Shown here: positions 15,524-24,551 of the stretch, one piece after another
Position numbering within the stretch: the first letter of the stretch is position 1
Layout of the letters: each line of letters starts with the position of its first letter
From: Deltaproteobacteria bacterium
GTDB taxonomy: Bacteria; Desulfobacterota; Desulfomonilia; UBA1062
Length of the DNA: 64,000 bases
Assembly (NCBI GenBank): GCA_018436855.1
Contig: JAHDKO010000031.1
Coordinates: forward strand, 1 to 64,000
Direction of reading: 5' to 3'
Notes under the pieces: model-generated
Told to the model about the DNA's origin: nothing
Databases searched by the model: none
The model's input: the letters and a program-made list of their open reading frames with translations, nothing else
Program-made: the position numbers and the translations under genes

Positions 15524-17671
15524 ATGAAGAAAATCATTGCAGTGCCCATCATTTTCGCCTGTTTTTCGCTTCTCTTCGCCACCCTTCCCCTCTCCTCCGC
15601 GCCCGAGCCGCTGGTAGCTGAAAAATACCTCGCGCCGCTCTCTCCGATGAAGATCCATCAGAGGGCGGATAAGGAGATACTGAAATACGTCAGGAATGCA
15701 CACTACCTCAAACCGTCCATAGACAACGATCTTTCCACGAAGATCCTGGACAACTTTCTCTCCGAGCTCGATTCCCAGCGGAGTTTTTTCCTGGCATCCG
15801 ACATCCGGGAATTCGAGCCATACCGGTTCAGGCTGGACGACCTGCTGAAGTCAGGGGAGTTGAGACCGGTGTTCACGATTTACAACCGCTATCAACAGCG
15901 TCTGGTGGAGCGGCTGATTTTCATGGCCGATATGGTGGAGTCAGAAATCGAAAACCTCACATTCGATGAAGACGAGTTCTTCGATACGGACCGGAAGGAC
16001 GATCCGTGGCCGAAGAACAGGGCAGAGCTTCAGGACCTGTGGCGCAAGGGCGTCAAGAGCGACATCCTGGCCCTTCTGCTGGACGACAAGCCCATCGAGG
16101 AAGTACGGGAGACGCTTTCCAAGCGCTACCGCAGCCAGCTCAACCGCGCCGCACAGACCAAGAGCGAGGACGTGTTCCAGATGTTCATGAACGCCTTCGC
16201 GCAAACCTTTGACCCCCACAGCCAATATTTCTCTCCCCGGCAGTCGGAAAACTTCTCCATCGATATGAGCCTCTCCCTTGAAGGCATCGGGGCCATGCTC
16301 GGGGTGGAGAACGATTTTGTCAAGGTGGTGCGCCTGATCCCCGCAGGCCCTGCGGACAAGGCGGGAGAGCTCAAGCCGGACGACCGCGTCGTCGGCGTCG
16401 GACAGGGCATGGACGGCGAGATGGTGGACGTGGTGGGCTGGCGCCTCGACGACGTGGTGGCCCTGATACGCGGGCCGAAAGAGACGACCGTGCGGCTGAA
16501 GGTCATCCCCGCAGATGCCGCCGACGACACCCGGACCAGGATCATCTCCATTGTCCGCAACACGGTCAAGCTCGAGGAGCAGGCCGCCCATAAGGAGATC
16601 GTCACGGTTGAAGAAGGCGAGAGTGAGTATCGGATCGGCATCATCACCATCCCCACCTTCTACCTCGATTTCGATGCCGTAAACGCGGGCAGGGATGATT
16701 TCCGGAGCACGACCAGAGATGTCAAAAGGCTCTTGGCGGAGCTCAAAGAAGCCCAGGTGCAGGGGATCGTCATCGATCTGCGCGACAACGGCGGGGGCTC
16801 TCTCCAGGAGGCAAGCACGCTGACCGGCCTGTTCATCGAACGGGGGCCCATCGTTCAGATCCGATATGCAAACGACAAGGTGGAGAAGCTCTATGACAGC
16901 GACCCCCGCATTTTTTGGGACGGCCCCCTGGCCGTGGTGGTAAACCGCCTGAGCGCATCTGCCTCGGAGATTTTCGCAGGCGCGGTCCAGGACTATGGGA
17001 GAGGGCTGATCATCGGCGAGGACACCTTCGGCAAGGGTACGGTTCAGAGTCTCATATCCCTGAATCACGGCCAGCTCAAGCTCACCTCGGCGAAGTTTTA
17101 CCGGATCTCCGGGGCCAGCACGCAGCACCGCGGGATAACCCCGGATATCGTCTACCCCAGCCTCTACGACAGGAAAAAGATCGGCGAAGACTGTCTCGAA
17201 AGCGCCTTGCCGTGGGATACGATCACGGGAACCTCTCACCGGCAGTACAAGAACTTCGCACCGTTGATCCCGCTGCTCAACGACATGCATATCAATCGCA
17301 TGGAAGCCGACCCGGACTACCTCTATCTTCAGGGCATGACCGAGCATCTGGCGCAGGTCAGGTCCAAGACCGAGGTGTCGCTCAATCGGGCCGTGCGTGT
17401 CCAGGACCAGAAGCAGGTGCGGCAGAAACGCCTCGAGCTGGAAAACCGCCTCAGGGACGCCAAGGGCAAACCCCTGCTGGAAGATCTGGAAGCCATCATC
17501 AAGGACGAGGAGAAAAAAGAGCTCCAGGGGGAACCCCGAAAGAGCAAAGGCCCGGACGATCCGGTGCTGATGGAAAGCGCCCGCATCCTGACGGACTTTA
17601 TGCGCATGCAGGTCCCGGCGGACTCTCCTCCCAAGGGAATGGCCGTGAACCAGCTCAAAGCTGCTCCGTAA
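15524..17671 (+). CDS. prc: tail-specific (C-terminal processing) protease Prc
   Basis: The 715-residue protein has an N-terminal signal sequence (1-26), the helical Prc N-domain (about 40-230), a PDZ domain (about 245-330), an S41 serine-protease domain (about 365-545) and the C-terminal helical Prc domain. The catalytic dyad is Ser479 in RLSASASEIF and Lys504 in FGKGTVQ, 25 residues apart as in E. coli Ser430/Lys455. It is slightly longer than the E. coli enzyme. It acts in the periplasm, trimming or degrading proteins with nonpolar C-termini and controlling envelope hydrolases. It has its own upstream gap and appears monocistronic. Confidence 0.95.
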   Translation: MKKIIAVPIIFACFSLLFATLPLSSAPEPLVAEKYLAPLSPMKIHQRADKEILKYVRNAHYLKPSIDNDLSTKILDNFLSELDSQRSFFLASDIREFEPYRFRLDDLLKSGELRPVFTIYNRYQQRLVERLIFMADMVESEIENLTFDEDEFFDTDRKDDPWPKNRAELQDLWRKGVKSDILALLLDDKPIEEVRETLSKRYRSQLNRAAQTKSEDVFQMFMNAFAQTFDPHSQYFSPRQSENFSIDMSLSLEGIGAMLGVENDFVKVVRLIPAGPADKAGELKPDDRVVGVGQGMDGEMVDVVGWRLDDVVALIRGPKETTVRLKVIPADAADDTRTRIISIVRNTVKLEEQAAHKEIVTVEEGESEYRIGIITIPTFYLDFDAVNAGRDDFRSTTRDVKRLLAELKEAQVQGIVIDLRDNGGGSLQEASTLTGLFIERGPIVQIRYANDKVEKLYDSDPRIFWDGPLAVVVNRLSASASEIFAGAVQDYGRGLIIGEDTFGKGTVQSLISLNHGQLKLTSAKFYRISGASTQHRGITPDIVYPSLYDRKKIGEDCLESALPWDTITGTSHRQYKNFAPLIPLLNDMHINRMEADPDYLYLQGMTEHLAQVRSKTEVSLNRAVRVQDQKQVRQKRLELENRLRDAKGKPLLEDLEAIIKDEEKKELQGEPRKSKGPDDPVLMESARILTDFMRMQVPADSPPKGMAVNQLKAAP

Positions 17672-17718
17672 AGGTTGCGGTTACCTGCATTGCCGTGTGG
17701 ATCACCTGCAGACCTTAC

Positions 17719-17741
17719 GCACCCTGACTTTGTGAGGGTGC
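17719..17741. terminator. hairpin after prc
   Basis: GCACCCT and AGGGTGC pair around a 9-base loop about 48 bases past the prc stop. The lack of a T-run makes it a weak terminator candidate. Confidence 0.3.
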
Positions 17742-17856
17742 TGTCGTGGATGAGTCCATTCCTCGCAGAGAGCTTGGGGCAGGACACGTCTTCCCGGGAC
17801 AAGGGCCTCGGCCTTTACCTCCAAGAAAATCACCTGAAGAAGTGAGGGAGATAACC

Positions 17857-17881
17857 GCCTCATGTGGAGTCCACATGAGGC
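17857..17881. promoter_or_regulatory. perfect 11-bp hairpin in the leader of the ABC-type binding protein
   Basis: GCCTCATGTGG and CCACATGAGGC pair perfectly around AGT, about 80 bases before the ATG at 17963. It could be an operator, an attenuator or the end of an upstream transcript; no T-run follows. Confidence 0.4.
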
Positions 17882-17962
17882 CGATAGAAGGGGCATGCGA
17901 TCCATCTCGTTTTGCGAAACTGCAGTTTGTCGGTTTTTCATGAAGAATGAAAGGAGTGATCT

Positions 17963-18976
17963 ATGAAGAAGTTCTTTGTGCCGGTTTTGTCCGTGTTCTT
18001 CCTCTTCTTCTCCGTGCCCGTGGCGGCTGAGCAGTACCGCATCTCAGTACTGCAGGTCTCCGACGTCACGGTGTTCGATAATGCCTATCAGGGCTTTGTT
18101 GATACCCTCGCCCGAAACGGCATGGTTGAGGGTGACAACCTCATCCTGACCAGGCATGTTATCGACGCGGACCTGGAGGCGGGTCTGTGGGAAAAGATGG
18201 GTATTCTCCTGAAGATCAAGAATACAGCCTCAAAAATCGTTGCAGAGAATCCCGACCTGGTTCTCACGATCGGAACGCCGGCCACGAGATATTCCCGGGG
18301 CAAGTTCGTCAGTGCGGGAATACCCGTGGTGTTCACCTCTGTGGCAAATCCGGTGGCGGCGGGGTGTGAAAGCATGACCCGGGGAGGCAAGGGAATTACC
18401 GGGGCAACCATCTACATCGACCCCGGTGATGTGATGAAGATCGTCCGGCTCGCCCTGCCCGGCATAAAGACCTTGGGCATCATCCATTGCGACGACGACA
18501 ATGCGGTCACATCCGCGCATGAGATCAGGGACAAGGCGGCAAAGCAGGGGGTCCGCGTCCTGACGAAGCAGGTGAGCAAGTCCGACAAGATCGCCCCTGC
18601 CGCTCTTGCGCTCATCGATGAAGGCGTCGACGCCTTCGGCATTCCTCCGGACTCCTACTACGCCCTGCGGGACAACGAGCCTTCGAGGGATCTCCTTGCC
18701 GTTATCCGCGAAAAGAAGATACCTGCAATCGCCTTCATGACCAGCGGGGCCAGGGGATGCATCCTGTATATCGGGCCCTCACTGAAGATCAACGGCGGAC
18801 TCTCCGCAGAGCAGGCAGTGAAGATCCTCAAGGAGGGCGCATCGCCCGAGGATCTGCCTGTGGCAAGGCAGCAGGATCTCACCATTCTCTCGGACACCGA
18901 CGCCATCAGGCATCTCGGACTGAGCATTCCCCTGGAGGTGCTGCAGCTCGCCAAGCCGTTCAGCGAATCCTACTGA
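17963..18976 (+). CDS. ABC-transporter substrate-binding protein, TrpX-like family (PF04392 type)
   Basis: The 337-residue protein has a cleavable signal peptide (cut after VPVAA, about residue 22) and the fold of the periplasmic-binding family typified by streptococcal TrpX. Family landmarks are YRISVLQVSD at the start of the mature chain, LVLTIGTPATR (about 94-104), IPVVFTSVANPVAAG (about 115-129) and IPAIAFMTSGARG. Members bind tryptophan or other small ligands. No permease or ATPase gene is adjacent, so it is an orphan whose membrane partners are elsewhere, or it has a sensory use. AAAGGAG precedes the ATG. Confidence 0.83.
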   Translation: MKKFFVPVLSVFFLFFSVPVAAEQYRISVLQVSDVTVFDNAYQGFVDTLARNGMVEGDNLILTRHVIDADLEAGLWEKMGILLKIKNTASKIVAENPDLVLTIGTPATRYSRGKFVSAGIPVVFTSVANPVAAGCESMTRGGKGITGATIYIDPGDVMKIVRLALPGIKTLGIIHCDDDNAVTSAHEIRDKAAKQGVRVLTKQVSKSDKIAPAALALIDEGVDAFGIPPDSYYALRDNEPSRDLLAVIREKKIPAIAFMTSGARGCILYIGPSLKINGGLSAEQAVKILKEGASPEDLPVARQQDLTILSDTDAIRHLGLSIPLEVLQLAKPFSESY

Positions 18977-19200
18977 AGGACCCTCCGGGGGGCTTTCACC
19001 CCGGCTTTCACGAGCTTTCGTCTCCGGATTCGATCCCGTGCCGATGCTTCCGGGGACATATCTGCTCTCGTGCTGAAGCCCCGGCGATTTACACCTCTTT
19101 GACTTGAGCCGGAAAATGTGGGAAAAGAGAACCGCTTTCTGCACCGGAGTGAAAGACGGTGCAGGGCGGCCAATCTTATACGGCACTGGGGAACGAGCCT

Positions 19201-20211
19201 ATGAACGTACTGGTCACCGGAGGAGCGGGATACATCGGAAGCCATACCTGCGTGGAGCTCCTGAACGCGGGGTATGACGTGACGGTCGTGGACAATCTCT
19301 CCAACTCCAAAGAAGAATCCCTGCGAAGGGTGGAGAAGATAACAGGCCAAACCCTGACCTTTTACCGGGTGGACCTCCTGGACAGAGACGGCCTTTCCTC
19401 GGTCTTTGCGCGCGGAGCGGTCCATGCCGTCATCCATTTCGCCGGCCTCAAGGCGGTGGGGGAGTCGGTGAGCATGCCCCTGCGCTACTACCATAACAAT
19501 GTCACCGGCACCCTGATACTGTGCGAGGTCATGAAGGAGCATGGGGTCAGAAACCTGGTGTTCAGCTCTTCGGCCACCGTGTACGGCGAGCCGGACACCG
19601 TCCCGATCAGGGAGGACTTTCCCCTGCGCGCCACCAACCCCTACGGGCGCTCCAAGCTCATGATCGAGGAGATTCTCCGCGATCTCTGCGTGTCCGATCC
19701 GGACTGGAACATCGCCCTGCTCAGGTACTTCAACCCCGTGGGCGCCCATGCGAGCGGGCTCATCGGCGAAGATCCAAACGATATCCCCAATAACCTCATG
19801 CCGTTCATCTCCCAGGTGGCGATCGGCAAACGAGAACAACTCAGCGTGTTCGGAAACGACTACCCCACGATTGACGGCACCGGGGTGCGCGACTATATCC
19901 ATGTTGTGGACCTCGCCGTGGGGCATATTCACGCGCTCAAGAAACTCGAGCAGTGCCCCGGGGTCGTGGCCTACAACCTCGGTACGGGCCGGGGTTACAG
20001 CGTCCTGGAAATGGTCCGCGCCTTCGAGAAAGCATCGGGCCGGAAGATCCCCTACCGGATCGCGGACAGGCGCCCGGGCGACATCGCCTCGTGCTTTGCA
20101 GACCCCGCAAAGGCACAGGAAGAGCTCGGATGGAAGGCCCTGCGCGGCATCGACGAGATGTGCGCCGACTCATGGAAGTGGCAGTCGCTCAACCCGGACG
20201 GTTATGCCTGA
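19201..20211 (+). CDS. galE: UDP-glucose 4-epimerase GalE
   Basis: The 336-residue protein is an extended SDR with GGAGYIG (7-13) for NAD+, FSSSATVYG (121-129) with the catalytic Ser124, and Tyr148/Lys152 in NPYGRSK. It ends with [12 protein letters not shown] and KALRGIDEM, as in GalE. It interconverts UDP-glucose and UDP-galactose for envelope polysaccharide or galactose use. The ATG at 19201 follows GGGGAACGAG and gives the standard N-terminus; an upstream in-frame GTG at 19159 is not needed. Two unknown genes follow within 80 bases. Confidence 0.94.
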   Translation: MNVLVTGGAGYIGSHTCVELLNAGYDVTVVDNLSNSKEESLRRVEKITGQTLTFYRVDLLDRDGLSSVFARGAVHAVIHFAGLKAVGESVSMPLRYYHNNVTGTLILCEVMKEHGVRNLVFSSSATVYGEPDTVPIREDFPLRATNPYGRSKLMIEEILRDLCVSDPDWNIALLRYFNPVGAHASGLIGEDPNDIPNNLMPFISQVAIGKREQLSVFGNDYPTIDGTGVRDYIHVVDLAVGHIHALKKLEQCPGVVAYNLGTGRGYSVLEMVRAFEKASGRKIPYRIADRRPGDIASCFADPAKAQEELGWKALRGIDEMCADSWKWQSLNPDGYA

Positions 20212-20284
20212 GAACGGGAGAGAAGGCCCTGTGATACCGGCTGAGCCGCCTGCCTGCGGGACGTTTTCTGGCCAAGGAGAAGCA

Positions 20285-20842
20285 GTGAGTACACAGAAGA
20301 CCTATCGTGATCGTGTCATGAACCTCTCCAGCAGGGTACTCGGCCCCTGCGATTCACAGCCCGCGCGAAGCGCGGCCGAAGCATTGACGATCATCCTCGC
20401 CGCCATCTGCGAAAACGTGATGGCAGGGACCGACCACGTCCCGGACCCGGAACACAGCACCGTGGAGAAATGCTCGGTAAGCGCCTGCTTCATGGCCGCC
20501 TGCTCGGTTCCCCTGATCTCGCAGCTCCGCGAAGGGGGACAGAACGTGGACGCAGAATCTCTCATGCACCGGGCAGGCCGGCGGGTGTTCCGGCGGTACG
20601 ACGAAGGAGACCGGCGAACGATCGTGGAATCGGGAATCCTCCTGTTCAAAGAGCTGACCCACGAGGCGTCGAACAACCATAAACTTCTGGAGTGGATGGG
20701 CAGCGTGCACAACGTGACGGACAAGTACGTGCTCACCGAGGGGCAGACGGACTGCGTGGATCTTTTCGCACCGCTGTATCTGGTGCTCCTCATGGCAACG
20801 AAACAGACCGGCGCACGGCCGCGGATGAAAAAGGAGACCTGA
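20285..20842 (+). CDS. hypothetical protein, 185 aa
   Basis: I do not recognise a family. The product is largely helical, with a cysteine-bearing segment CSVSACFMAACSVPL (near residue 60) and a hydrophobic stretch near the C-terminus (LYLVLLMA). The GTG at 20285 is set by AAGGAG seven bases upstream. It lies 73 bases after galE and 6 bases before the next unknown gene, so the latter two at least are translationally linked. Codon use matches the neighbourhood, supporting a real gene. Confidence 0.7.
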   Translation: MSTQKTYRDRVMNLSSRVLGPCDSQPARSAAEALTIILAAICENVMAGTDHVPDPEHSTVEKCSVSACFMAACSVPLISQLREGGQNVDAESLMHRAGRRVFRRYDEGDRRTIVESGILLFKELTHEASNNHKLLEWMGSVHNVTDKYVLTEGQTDCVDLFAPLYLVLLMATKQTGARPRMKKET

Positions 20843-20848
20843 AAAGGC

Positions 20849-21199
20849 ATGAGCCTCATCAAGGACCTGGCCAGACAGGGCAAAGACAAGGTGATCTCCA
20901 GGACGCTGGAGGCCCTGGGCCGGCAGGCTGTCAGCCGGTACGGCACGCTGTGTGATATCACCCTCGATTCCCATGACCGGAAAATCGACATCGAGGTGCT
21001 GCTCAAGGGTGAACCGAGCCCCATCCGGATTTCCATCAACCGGTTCGATATCGTCTTCGAGGGAGAACAGGCCTCGGTGATCCTTCGGGACATCACCGTC
21101 TCCAGAGAATGGATGAAAACCCTGGCAGAGGACATCCTCAAGGACCGGCCCTTCAGGATACCTCGCAAGTATGCAATATTGATCGACAAAATTATATAG
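20849..21199 (+). CDS. hypothetical protein, 116 aa
   Basis: No family is recognised. The N-terminal 35 residues are basic and helical (MSLIKDLARQGKDKVISR); the remainder reads as alternating beta strands (YGTLCDITLDSHDRKIDIEV, then PIRISINRFDIVF). It lacks a signal or membrane segment. AAGGAG stands upstream of the ATG, within the last codons of the preceding unknown gene. The two probably function together; the beta-rich body could be a lipid- or protein-binding fold, which is inference only. Confidence 0.7.
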   Translation: MSLIKDLARQGKDKVISRTLEALGRQAVSRYGTLCDITLDSHDRKIDIEVLLKGEPSPIRISINRFDIVFEGEQASVILRDITVSREWMKTLAEDILKDRPFRIPRKYAILIDKII

Positions 21200-21341
21200 C
21201 ACACAGGGTCTTCCGGATGTAAACGCCGCACTCGGAACAATGAAAACGCGTATGATTCGCTTGCATTCGAGAGAAAATTCTATTACCTAAAAACCTTCGT
21301 GTATATGTTGATGAGATAGAGTACAATTTATAAAGAGGATC

Positions 21342-22229
21342 ATGTTGGTACGAAATATTCTCAAAGAGAACAAAACAACCTTCAGCTTCGAGTTCTTCCC
21401 TCCCAAGACGCCCGGAGGGTGGGACAAGCTCTTTCTGACGATCTCCGACCTCATCCCGCTCAAGCCCTCGTGGGTGAGCGTGACCTACGGCGCAGGCGGA
21501 TCCACCCGGGAGAACACCCACAACCTTGTGGTGAGGATAAAGAAAGAGACGGATCTCACGGTGGTGACCCATCTCACCTGCGTCGAGGCCTTAAGGGACG
21601 ACATCATGGCCGTCCTCAGGCGCTACGACAGCGAGGGGATCCATAACATCCTCGCCCTGCGGGGAGATCCGCCCCAGGGACAAAACAGCTGGGAGGCAGG
21701 CCCCGACGGGTTCTGCTACGCAATCGATCTTGTCGCGTTCATCAAGCAGCACTTCCCGCACATGTGCGTGGGCGTTGCCGGTTTTCCCGAAGGGCATCCG
21801 GAAACGAAAAACCGCCTGCAGGAGATCGATCATCTCAAGGCAAAGGTCGAAGCAGGGGCGGACTACATCATCACCCAGCTCTTCTTCGACAACCGCGACT
21901 ATTACGACTTCTGCGAGCGGTGCGAGCTGGCCGGGATCACGGTTCCGATCATCGCGGGCATCATGCCCGTCATTTCCCGCAGCGGCATGGCCCGCATGGC
22001 CGAGCTCGCGGCACGGGCGCGGATACCCGCAGCCCTTCTGAGATCGGTGCAGCGGGCCGGCAGCGACGAGTCCGTGGAGAGGGTCGGGATTCATTGGGCC
22101 ACCGAGCAGGTGCGCGACCTCATCGACAACCATGCACGGGGCATCCACTTCTACACGCTGAACAACGCCAACGCCACCCTGAAGATCTACGAGGCCCTCG
22201 GGGTCGCCGACTCGTCGCAGCTCGCCTGA
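21342..22229 (+). CDS. metF: 5,10-methylenetetrahydrofolate reductase MetF
   Basis: The 295-residue protein is full length for bacterial MetF. It has FSFEFFPPKTPGGWDKLF at the start (catalytic Glu in the FEFFPP motif), VSVTYGAGGSTRENT, LALRGDPPQG for flavin/folate binding, and QLFFDNRDYYDFCER. It is an FAD enzyme that reduces methylene-THF to methyl-THF for methionine synthesis; in acetogenic or sulfate-reducing anaerobes the same reaction serves the Wood-Ljungdahl branch, usually with a MetV partner, which is not seen next to it here. AAAGAGG stands before the ATG. Confidence 0.95.
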   Translation: MLVRNILKENKTTFSFEFFPPKTPGGWDKLFLTISDLIPLKPSWVSVTYGAGGSTRENTHNLVVRIKKETDLTVVTHLTCVEALRDDIMAVLRRYDSEGIHNILALRGDPPQGQNSWEAGPDGFCYAIDLVAFIKQHFPHMCVGVAGFPEGHPETKNRLQEIDHLKAKVEAGADYIITQLFFDNRDYYDFCERCELAGITVPIIAGIMPVISRSGMARMAELAARARIPAALLRSVQRAGSDESVERVGIHWATEQVRDLIDNHARGIHFYTLNNANATLKIYEALGVADSSQLA

Positions 22230-22342
22230 AGCAGAGCACGTCAAGGAGACCGCCCGAGAACAGGCTAAGCTTATGATGAATCGCCAGACAGCAGAAGCAA
22301 AACCGATATTTTCGTTTTACCCCTAAGAAAGGAGCATCATAC

Positions 22343-22831
22343 ATGAGCATGTGTCCCTGTGGATCCAAACTCGATTACGAACAGTGCTGCGAGCCGGTGA
22401 TCAAGGGCTCTCGGCAGGCCGGCACGGCGGAGCAGCTGATGCGCTCGCGGTATACCGCGTATGTAAAGGCAGAGCTTGATTACCTCCTGGAATCCACCCA
22501 TCCCGCCCAGAGGGACGATTACGATCTCAAAGGCACCAGACGCTGGGCCGAGAAGTCCGAGTGGGACGGTTTGCAGATCGTATCCACCGAAGAAGGAAGC
22601 GGCGAAGACACTCAAGGCAAGGTGGAATTCATCGCGCATTACCGCTACAAGGGCAAAAAGACGACCCATCACGAACTGGCCGAGTTTGTCAGGGAGGAAG
22701 GCAGATGGTTCTTTCATCACGGCACCATGGTTCCCCAGAAACAGGTGGTCCGCGAAGGCGATAAAATCGGACGGAACGATCCCTGCCCCTGCGGAAGCGG
22801 ACTGAAGTACAAGAAGTGCTGCGGGAAGTGA
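22343..22831 (+). CDS. YchJ-family protein with two SEC-C zinc motifs
   Basis: The 162-residue protein carries a SEC-C motif at each end: [13 protein letters not shown] (4-16) and [15 protein letters not shown] (near 147-161). Each binds zinc through CxCx8CC-like ligands. The middle (about 25-125) is the NTF2-like domain of YchJ/UPF0225 proteins, with [10 protein letters not shown] and [13 protein letters not shown]. The family is widespread and its function unknown. AAAGGAG precedes the ATG. It lies between metF and an acyltransferase gene without clear functional connection. Confidence 0.9.
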   Translation: MSMCPCGSKLDYEQCCEPVIKGSRQAGTAEQLMRSRYTAYVKAELDYLLESTHPAQRDDYDLKGTRRWAEKSEWDGLQIVSTEEGSGEDTQGKVEFIAHYRYKGKKTTHHELAEFVREEGRWFFHHGTMVPQKQVVREGDKIGRNDPCPCGSGLKYKKCCGK

Positions 22832-23002
22832 GGCGCTGAAATACCGCTTGCACTTCATGGGTGATCCGGCACGCCTGCCCAGCGGTGAGAGAAAAAATCG
22901 CGCTACCCTGGTGTTTCCCCTTGATTTATCGAGAGTATGCACCCGGCACGAAGACTTGAAGCACCGGCACAGCGAAATACCCGAAAAAGGAGGACCGCAT
23001 CC

Positions 23003-23656
23003 ATGTCGAAAGGTTTCAAAAAGATTCTGACCTCCCGCATCACCATCGCCCTCCTCTATCGCCTCATCCGGGAATATTCACGGACCTTCCGTCTCCAGGT
23101 GGAAAACGAGCGCGCATGGATGGACCATGTCGATTCCGGCGGTGCGGTGGTGCTGTGCTGCTGGCATCAGCAGTTCTTCTCCGCCATCAGGCATTTTAAA
23201 AATTACCGCCAATACCGGCCTTCGCTCATGATCTCCAGGAGCGCCGACGGCGAGATCATTGCGGGGGTGGCCGAGAAAACCGGCTGGGACGTGGTGCGCG
23301 GCTCCTCATCGAGGGGCGGACGCGACGCGCTGGCCCAGATGGCGGAAAGACTGAAACAGAGGAGGGTCGCAGCCCATATCGTTGACGGCCCCCGAGGGCC
23401 GTCCGGGAGTGTGAAGGCAGGGGTCATCCGCCTTGCCCAGCTCGGCGGGGCGGTCATCGCTCCCTTTTCCGCCCGGGCCGACAGGGCGTGGTATTTCAAC
23501 AGCTGGGACCGCTTCATGATACCCAAGCCCTTTGCCCGGGTCACGCTGCGGTTTGACGGCCTCTTCCCGGTCCCCTCCCCGTCTTCGCCCGAAGAGTTCG
23601 AAGAGCATCGTCTGAGGCTGGAAGAAATCATGCAGCCCGGGCTCATTTTCCCGTGA
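23003..23656 (+). CDS. DUF374 lysophospholipid acyltransferase-like protein
   Basis: The 217-residue protein has the DUF374 landmarks CCWHQQFF (about 52-59), SRSADGEIIA (about 78-87), RGSSSRGGRDAL and DGPRGPSG (about 134-141). The family belongs to the LPLAT acyltransferase superfamily and is thought to act on lipid A or phospholipid precursors at the inner membrane, with the H-x4/5-D motif modified. AAAAGGAGG sets the ATG at 23003; the frame extending back to 22937 is not needed. No LPS genes adjoin it. Confidence 0.88.
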   Translation: MSKGFKKILTSRITIALLYRLIREYSRTFRLQVENERAWMDHVDSGGAVVLCCWHQQFFSAIRHFKNYRQYRPSLMISRSADGEIIAGVAEKTGWDVVRGSSSRGGRDALAQMAERLKQRRVAAHIVDGPRGPSGSVKAGVIRLAQLGGAVIAPFSARADRAWYFNSWDRFMIPKPFARVTLRFDGLFPVPSPSSPEEFEEHRLRLEEIMQPGLIFP

Positions 23657-23735
23657 ATTCTCGCCTTCACTTTCCCGGAAAACCATGCTAACTTATGGGT
23701 ATTCTTTTTGAGATGCATATGTGGTAGAAAACACG

Positions 23736-23752
23736 TGCTTAGGTACTAAGCA
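23736..23752. promoter_or_regulatory. short perfect hairpin in the leader of the chalcone-isomerase-like gene
   Basis: TGCTTAG-GTA-CTAAGCA, a 7-bp stem 31 bases before the ATG at 23783, in an AT-rich stretch that should also contain the promoter. It may be an operator. Confidence 0.3.
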
Positions 23753-23782
23753 GAGATAAAATCCAATTGTGAGGAGGGTATC

Positions 23783-24346
23783 ATGTTGAAGAAAGTGCTC
23801 GGAATTTTTTTGGCAACGGTTCTGTTCGTTTCCACGGGGTATGCACTGGAGGTGGCAAAGGTAAACGTGCCCGATTCCATCAGCGCAGGCGGCGGCGACC
23901 TGGTGCTGAACGGGGCCGGCATCCGGAGCAAGTGGGGTCTCAAGCTCTATGTGGGCAGCCTTTTCCTCCCCCAGAAGAGCACGGACGCTCAGACCATCAT
24001 GGCTGCCGATGAACCCATGGCCATCAGGCTCAACATCATCTCCGGCCTGATCACCAGCGAGAAGATGGTAACCGCCACCAGAGAGGGTTTCGAGAATTCC
24101 ACGGGCGGCAACCTGGACCCCATCGCTGACGATGTCGAGACCTTTATCGCGGTTTTCAACGAGCCCATCCAGGAGGGCGATGCCTTTGATCTCGTCTATG
24201 CCCCCGCAAAAGGGGTGGAGGTCTTCAAAAACGGCCAGCCCGCCGCCGTTGTCGGGGACCTGGAGTTCAAACAGGCCCTCTTCGGGATCTGGCTCTGCGA
24301 CAAGCCGGCCCAGAAAAGCCTCAAAGAGGGCATGCTCGGCATGTAG
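23783..24346 (+). CDS. exported chalcone-isomerase-like protein
   Basis: The 187-residue protein has a signal peptide (1-21, ending GYA) and then the chalcone-isomerase-like fold seen in many proteobacterial periplasmic proteins. Family elements are LVLNGAGIRSKWGLKLYVGSLF (about 41-62), a mid-chain IRLNIISGLITSEKM and a C-terminal LFGIWLCDKPAQKSLKEGMLG. Plants use this fold for flavonoids or fatty-acid binding; bacterial members have no established enzyme activity and may bind fatty acids. GAGGAGGG precedes the ATG. A hairpin follows the stop. Confidence 0.85.
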   Translation: MLKKVLGIFLATVLFVSTGYALEVAKVNVPDSISAGGGDLVLNGAGIRSKWGLKLYVGSLFLPQKSTDAQTIMAADEPMAIRLNIISGLITSEKMVTATREGFENSTGGNLDPIADDVETFIAVFNEPIQEGDAFDLVYAPAKGVEVFKNGQPAAVVGDLEFKQALFGIWLCDKPAQKSLKEGMLGM

Positions 24347-24367
24347 CGCGGCTTGCAGCACGAATCG

Positions 24368-24403
24368 GAGGCTTGCAGGGCTCACCTCCCCGCAAGCCTC
24401 TTT
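24368..24403 (+). terminator. terminator after the chalcone-isomerase-like gene
   Basis: GAGGCTTGC and GCAAGCCTC form a perfect 9-bp stem with a 15-base loop, followed by only three T residues, 22 bases past the stop codon. Confidence 0.55.
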
Positions 24404-24551
24404 CCATCCAGACTTGTCCGCTTCTTCAAGATTTACCCATTCCTTTCCGAAACTCAGTCTCATGACCGGAAACCGGAGAAATCCTGATCATGATCTCCCT
24501 GCACATTCTTTGGCGTTGCCAGAAGAAGAAATCATGGTAGGATAAGACGTC

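Noticed and set aside
15941-17347. 468-codon minus-strand frame opposite prc
   Set aside because: Antisense shadow caused by high GC at third positions; prc is intact with catalytic residues.
17702-17941. Minus-strand 79-codon frame between prc and the binding-protein gene
   Set aside because: No ribosome site or family; the interval is better explained by two hairpins and a leader.
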